Positions 59,882 through 64,000 of a DNA stretch of 64,000 bases are shown piece by piece. Every line of letters begins with the position of its first letter. The first letter of the stretch is position 1. The stretch spans positions 62,001 through 126,000 of the forward strand of contig NZ_JARXWB010000019.1 of assembly GCF_029892425.1 (NCBI RefSeq). The letters are read 5' to 3'. Origin of the DNA: Bradyrhizobium sp. BR13661 (GTDB lineage: Bacteria > Pseudomonadota > Alphaproteobacteria > Rhizobiales > Xanthobacteraceae). Both the position numbers and the translations under genes were made by a program. Under the pieces are notes generated by a model. It had not been told where the DNA came from. It worked only from the letters and a program-made list of their open reading frames with translations, and ran no database searches.

Positions 59882-61564
59882 TCAGTTGCGGCGCTGATAC
59901 AGTTCGAACGTGCGATCTCCCACCTTCAGGACGGATGCAAGGCTGAAGCGCTTGGCCACCACGTCGCCGAATGGAATGCCATCGCGGACCGTGCGGGCGA
60001 GCACATCGCCGTAACTCGCGCGTCGCTCGACTAGCAGCGTGCCATAATCCCGGTCAAGCGCCCGTCGCATATTGTCCTCGTTCCAGAATCCCGATTCCCA
60101 GGTGATCGCGTCGACATTTGCGCGATCCTCGGGGGTCAATCCGGGCTTCGGTTCACGAAAATTGGTCGGAAGATAGAGCGACCGAGCCTCGATGACGCCG
60201 CCCGCCAGCCAGACCGCTTGCGCAGTCTCCACGCGGTCGCTCAGCACCAGCACGCGGCCTGTCCCGGACAGGTTGGGCCGCAATTGCGCCGCCAGCTCCA
60301 TCGCCGCCGTTCGGACCTTGTCGGTCTTGGGGCGCAACAAGGTCGGGAACGAGGGAGAGGCCTGCATCACCACGGCGATGACGCATAAGCAGATGAATGC
60401 CGCGGACATCGGGCTTGAACCACGCGTCAGCCGGGAAATCTCGCCGAGCACAGCAGCTACGCCAAGCGCCCCCACCGGCAGGAAGTAGTTCGTATAGGGA
60501 ATGATGCAATCGAGGCAATAGGACAACGACAGCAGGTAATGCAACACGGCCGTAATCCAGAAATAGGCTAGGATCAGATCAATCGGCTTGACACGTCGCT
60601 CACCCGGTTCGCGCCAGGCGGAATAGATCCGCAGCGCGATCACGATGAGCGCAATCGCCGATACGGCAAAGTAGGGCCGAAAGAAATACTGATTAAAATA
60701 AATCGGGACCTCCCGAAGCGGCAGCACCGGATCAAGAGGAGAAACAGTCAGCGGCAGGATCCTGGAGATTGGCGCGACCGGCGCACCCAGCAACGTTGCA
60801 ATCTGCGACAGCCCGGGCACGTCGAGAACGACGTCCAACAGGCCGTGCCCGAATATCCACATCGTCGCGAGCGAGGCGGCCAGAAACGTCAGGAAGGCAA
60901 TCGCCAGGCATTCGATCTTTCGCCTGGGTTCGATCAAAAGAGCCCAACCGGCCGGGATCATGGCGATCGGCAGCATGTCCGGCCGGGTAAACAGCAAAGC
61001 CCACAGGATGATCCCCGATGCACCCCAAGCAATCCGTCGCGCGCGCACGGCAAGCAGCACCAGTATGAGCGCCAGCGACAGGCAGCTGACCATGGCGTAG
61101 GGCGTCGCCGTGGCAAAATAGGTCAGTGTAACGGGATAGCCCACCACGAGAACCGCCGCTCCCACGCCTGCCAGGCGCGAATGGCCGATGCGTGCGCCGG
61201 TCAGATAAACCAGCACCAGACATGTGATCGCGAAGAAGATCGCCAGCGCCCGGCCTGGAAGATAACCGATGCCGAACAGCCACTCCATCGCGCCGACGCT
61301 GTAGAATGGCAGCGGCATGTAGAAGGTCGGATCGATCGCTGAATAGGGCGGGACCTGGCCGGTCAGGTACCAGTATCCCTTCATCAGGTACTTGCCCTCG
61401 TCCATCCAGGTATCGAGCGTGAGCGCATTGAAGGCGAGTTGGCAGACGGCAAACAGCAGGCAAACGATCAAGATCGGCAAGGCGAAACGGTCGCCTGCCT
61501 TGCCGATGAGCCTTCCGGTCGAATCCGATGTTCGATCGGGCGCTTGTTGCAGGCGGGAGATCAT
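59882..61564 (-). CDS. GT39-like / ArnT-like membrane glycosyltransferase
   Basis: A 560-residue membrane protein with about 11-13 hydrophobic segments, then a soluble C-terminal part. The first periplasmic loop has LDTWMDEGKYLMKGYWYL with the Asp-Glu pair that GT-C enzymes of the PMT/ArnT group use for catalysis. IDPTFYMPLPFYSVGAM follows. Such enzymes take a sugar from a polyprenol phosphate and place it on lipid A, a polysaccharide or a protein outside the membrane. The start at 61564 puts the first helix about 30 residues in. It lies 8 bp downstream of the AglD-like gene, so both share a transcript. Confidence 0.8.
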   Translation of the reverse strand: MISRLQQAPDRTSDSTGRLIGKAGDRFALPILIVCLLFAVCQLAFNALTLDTWMDEGKYLMKGYWYLTGQVPPYSAIDPTFYMPLPFYSVGAMEWLFGIGYLPGRALAIFFAITCLVLVYLTGARIGHSRLAGVGAAVLVVGYPVTLTYFATATPYAMVSCLSLALILVLLAVRARRIAWGASGIILWALLFTRPDMLPIAMIPAGWALLIEPRRKIECLAIAFLTFLAASLATMWIFGHGLLDVVLDVPGLSQIATLLGAPVAPISRILPLTVSPLDPVLPLREVPIYFNQYFFRPYFAVSAIALIVIALRIYSAWREPGERRVKPIDLILAYFWITAVLHYLLSLSYCLDCIIPYTNYFLPVGALGVAAVLGEISRLTRGSSPMSAAFICLCVIAVVMQASPSFPTLLRPKTDKVRTAAMELAAQLRPNLSGTGRVLVLSDRVETAQAVWLAGGVIEARSLYLPTNFREPKPGLTPEDRANVDAITWESGFWNEDNMRRALDRDYGTLLVERRASYGDVLARTVRDGIPFGDVVAKRFSLASVLKVGDRTFELYQRRN

Positions 61565-61572
61565 GTCGGATT

Positions 61573-62547
61573 CTATATTCCGTCTGCCGCGGATTGTCTC
61601 GGCGCCGCAACCCGAATGCGCAAGCGATACCACTCCAATAAGGCTCCGACGATCGCCAGCATACCATTGACCGCGATCATGAGGGCCGAGATCGCCAGGG
61701 CATCGACCATTGAAGCGTTCTGAAGACGCAGGAGCGCCACCAGCGCGCCGCCCGACGCCAACTGACCGATCGTGACCGGAATGAATCCGGCAACGCTCGT
61801 CAGCCCTCCGATCCAGCACCAGTCGAAGAAATCGACACGAACCCCGACCCCGGCGGCCAAAACCATGAAAGTCAGAACATTCACGACGTGCACCAGCGCG
61901 CCAACCAGCACTCCGGCCAGGACGCGCCAGGGGTTGGCGGTCGCTATGTGCCATTGTTGGATCGCCGTCCGCAGTTCACGCGCGGCGATGGATGAATAGG
62001 CCGATGTCCTGCTCTCCACCCACGCCGCAAATCGCTCGGCACGGAGAAAAAATGCATCGTGGCGCAGCGCAATCAACACGGCGACCAACAACGTCAATCC
62101 AATCAGCGCGCCCTGCTGGAGCTGCAGCGGATACTGACTTGAGGATAACGCAAAGCCGATCACCGAGACCGACAACATTCCGATGAAAGAGGTTAGCCGA
62201 TCGGTGATAACGGAAACGGTCGCGCCGCCGACACTGCCGGATTGGCGGGAGATCAGATAGATCTTCGCGGCCTCTCCGCTGGCCTGGCCCAGAAAGAAGA
62301 AGCTGTAGAACTGGCCGATCAGCGCCGTTCTGAAAAGTTCTGCGACGTTGATCGTCGGGATAACGAAGCGCCATTTCGCGGCAGTAAGGCCGACGGCAAG
62401 CATGGACAGCGCGAAGGCTCCCACGATGACGCCGAAACTCGAGCGGAGAATGACGGCGTAAATTTCACGAATGCCGCTGAGCCAGACAACGACCCCTATG
62501 ATGATCGGGACCGCCATCAATTTCAGGAACAACAAGAGCCTTCGCAT
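61573..62547 (-). CDS. AglD/lysylphosphatidylglycerol-synthase transmembrane-domain protein (UPF0104)
   Basis: A 324-residue membrane protein of the LPG_synthase_TM/UPF0104 family with about eight segments. The conserved early block GQFYSFFFLGQASGEAAKIY and the late GFIPVTIGQLASGGALVALL are clear. Members are linked to lipid transfer or flipping in archaea and bacteria, and AglD to glycan assembly. The ATG at 62547 starts directly before the first helix; a longer reading adds a non-conserved leader. Its neighbours suggest it helps move a lipid-linked sugar. Confidence 0.83.
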   Translation of the reverse strand: MRRLLLFLKLMAVPIIIGVVVWLSGIREIYAVILRSSFGVIVGAFALSMLAVGLTAAKWRFVIPTINVAELFRTALIGQFYSFFFLGQASGEAAKIYLISRQSGSVGGATVSVITDRLTSFIGMLSVSVIGFALSSSQYPLQLQQGALIGLTLLVAVLIALRHDAFFLRAERFAAWVESRTSAYSSIAARELRTAIQQWHIATANPWRVLAGVLVGALVHVVNVLTFMVLAAGVGVRVDFFDWCWIGGLTSVAGFIPVTIGQLASGGALVALLRLQNASMVDALAISALMIAVNGMLAIVGALLEWYRLRIRVAAPRQSAADGI

Positions 62548-62716
62548 CAAATAATCCCGGTCTTCGAGATGGCTTTCCGCCGCGGCCCTCGTTCCTCCGT
62601 GGAAGATTTCATGGAACAATAGCAGACCAAGTACCGGCTGTAACAACCGCTTTTCCCGAAGACGAGGTCCCTCCGGCCGCTCGGTCGAGGAGGGCCCCGA
62701 CAAATCTCCGAAACGG

Positions 62717-63313
62717 TCACTGTTCGAGCCGCAACAGCGACATTCTTACGCGGCGCGAAACGAGGGCGATGATCGTTACGGTAAGCAGAACCGCCACTAG
62801 CGGAAACGCAAGCGGCATACCGGAGGATCTGTCGTGAAGCAGCGAAGCCCTACCGGTCGCGCCGAGAAATGAAAACAGGAATACTTGTGGCGCACTGAAG
62901 ACGAAGGTCGCTATTGAATAGCTGACGATATCGATCTTTGTCAGCCCGAACAGGTAGTTTTGTAATGCGCTGGGAACTGGCGCTCCGAGGCGCGCCATAG
63001 CGATTATACGCCAGCCTTCGGCGTCTACGGCCTGCATAACTACCTTGAGCCTCGGCCTCGTTTCCAGCTTTCTGCGGAACCAGTTCGAAGCAATGTACCG
63101 CGACCAAGAGAATGCCAGGATGCCGCCGATCGTCCCGCTCAGCAGAATGATTGGCGCAGCCGCGACCCCGAACGTCACGCCGGCCGCAAGGATCAATACG
63201 GTGCGAGGAAAGACAACGAAGGCGGTCAACAAGGAAAGCAGGCAAATTGCCGCCGCGGAAACCGGCGTCAAGCTTCCAAAATGCCGAAGCCAATCATTGA
63301 GCGCTTCCGTCAT
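62717..63313 (-). CDS. TVP38/TMEM64-family (VTT domain) membrane protein
   Basis: A 198-residue membrane protein with about six segments. The VTT/SNARE-associated signature is VFPRTVLILAAGVTFG followed by GTIGGILAFSWSRYIASNW. The loop MARLGAPVPSALQNYLFGLT matches the conserved RxxPxxPxxxxNYxxG pattern in altered form, with Arg and Pro kept. DedA-like proteins of this group work as lipid scramblases or flippases. It precedes the AglD-like gene on the same strand, with a gap of about 170 bp. Function in this locus is inferred. Confidence 0.82.
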   Translation of the reverse strand: MTEALNDWLRHFGSLTPVSAAAICLLSLLTAFVVFPRTVLILAAGVTFGVAAAPIILLSGTIGGILAFSWSRYIASNWFRRKLETRPRLKVVMQAVDAEGWRIIAMARLGAPVPSALQNYLFGLTKIDIVSYSIATFVFSAPQVFLFSFLGATGRASLLHDRSSGMPLAFPLVAVLLTVTIIALVSRRVRMSLLRLEQ

Positions 63314-63814
63314 CGGTTAAATATCAGTCCAAATCCATGGTCGCCCACCGCGGGACACCGGAAACGTTGCAGCATCGGCTTATGTCAGCACTAACTGAGG
63401 CTCAATCTAAACCGATCAAACGGCAAGTGTAACGATGCTAGTTTATCCCTGTAGCAAATCGAAATAGCCGTGGCTATAGGCGCTTTGGGGCGGAGGAAGA
63501 ACGTCTCAACAGGGCAAAGTCGCCCGAGGCGCAGATCGACAAATTACAGAGTGATGCGTTCCGGCCACGGACGGCTGCATCGCTATCGATGCCCCGGCCC
63601 GGCACTTCCGTCTTTCGCCGGATTAGGCTAGCCAAGTCCCTTGGGGTATCTCCGCAAGGAGACTGGTATCGACAACCCGGGAGGCGCGAGCGGCCTTCCG
63701 TCGTCGCGATGCCTCGGCTTTCAGTTTTTTGCAGAATGCGATCATGGATCCGGTCAAGTATCCTGTTTTCGTCGAAGCAGATGCTTTTGATCTCGATTAC
63801 TGTTCTGAGGGGCA
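63314..63814. other. Divergent intergenic region
   Basis: About 500 bp between the minus-strand TVP38-like gene and the plus-strand GT2 gene. It is AT-richer near 63340-63480 and should contain both promoters. A small hairpin ATAGCCGTGGCTAT lies at about 63464-63477. I see no convincing gene. Confidence 0.5.
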
Positions 63815-64000
63815 ATGATGACAAGCAGCGTTGATGGATCCGTTGAGCCGCGGCTGAGCATTGTTATCGCGGTCTTCAATGAGGAGAACAACCTCTCGGC
63901 CCTCGTTGACGAGATCAACGCCGTCTGCGATGAGCGCGGCTGGGTGCGCGAGATCATCGTGGTGGACGACGGTTCGACCGACAACAGCGCGCGCGTCGCG
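63815..64000 (+). CDS. GT2-family glycosyltransferase (ArnC/DPM1-like), 5' part only
   Basis: The first 62 codons of a GT-A enzyme, cut by the right edge. LSIVIAVFNEENNLSALVDEI and IIVVDDGSTDNSARV give the nucleotide-binding start of family 2, with the Asp-Asp pair before GSTD. The spacing matches polyprenyl-phosphate sugar transferases. The ATG at 63815 (a second ATG follows directly) has GAGGGG upstream. It would charge a polyprenol phosphate with a sugar, as donor for the GT39-like enzyme nearby. Confidence 0.88.
   Translation, partial: MMTSSVDGSVEPRLSIVIAVFNEENNLSALVDEINAVCDERGWVREIIVVDDGSTDNSARVA

Noticed and set aside
63589..63834. An 81-codon plus-strand frame before the GT2 gene
   Set aside because: It overlaps the GT2 start, has no motif and a basic, low-complexity composition.

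Overview
The window reads as one contiguous stretch of a GC-rich alphaproteobacterial chromosome, most likely Bradyrhizobium or a close relative. The grounds are codon use, an Omp25/31-type barrel, tripartite tricarboxylate transporter parts, FCD-type GntR regulation, and a metalloprotease and autotransporter of a kind common in that group. This assignment is inference from protein character; there is no rRNA gene or other marker here. No tRNA, rRNA, CRISPR array, integrase or intact insertion sequence was seen.

Region 1 (about 1-18.4 kb) is metabolic. From left to right it holds the start of a TctC/Bug periplasmic binding protein (minus strand, cut by the window edge), a molybdopterin oxidoreductase, an enoyl-CoA hydratase, a minus-strand pair of a GlcG/HbpS-like protein and a fused FAD/Fe-S 2-hydroxyacid dehydrogenase, and a GntR/FCD regulator. 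A plus-strand run follows: serine-glyoxylate-type aminotransferase, MFS carrier, a second such aminotransferase, and an enoyl-CoA hydratase. A complete TctC-TctB-TctA set, an Omp25-like protein with a clear terminator, and a class III CoA-transferase complete the region. A shared 13-bp element lies upstream of both the dehydrogenase and the first aminotransferase. It suggests that the GntR protein controls the whole glyoxylate / hydroxyacid unit.

Region 2 (18.4-25.8 kb) is cell surface and secretion: a large autotransporter with short beta-helix repeats, a GspN/GspC-like type II secretion fragment, and a zinc metalloprotease carrying four nearly identical 378-bp CARDB-type repeats.

Region 3 (25.8-64 kb) is a large surface-polysaccharide locus. 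It has two Wzx-type flippases, two full-length polymerase candidates, several glycosyltransferases and sugar-modifying enzymes. Its core is a legionaminic-acid (nonulosonate) pathway: LegB and LegC at 34.5-36.7 kb; LegG and LegF on the minus strand at 44.3-46.3 kb; LegI, NeuD, a PtmE-like CBS/nucleotidyltransferase, an SDR, an N-acetyl-sugar amidotransferase, HisH, HisF and a hexapeptide acetyltransferase on the plus strand at 46.4-53.4 kb. The HisF paralogue has lost the first catalytic Asp of the cyclase, so the amidotransferase-HisH-HisF trio probably makes an acetamidino group rather than a histidine precursor. A second sugar pathway (C-methyltransferase, cupin, DegT aminotransferase, methyltransferases) follows at 55.4-59.8 kb. 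The right end looks like a polyprenol-phosphate-sugar module: GT2, GT39-like, AglD-like and TVP38-like proteins.

The most unusual part is 30.2-34.3 kb. A pair of small genes of unknown function occurs twice, each time followed by a convergent polymerase gene. The second polymerase is present only as two separated, damaged pieces, and the tail of a sugar aminotransferase gene lies at the break. This looks like the remains of a tandemly amplified, recombining module.
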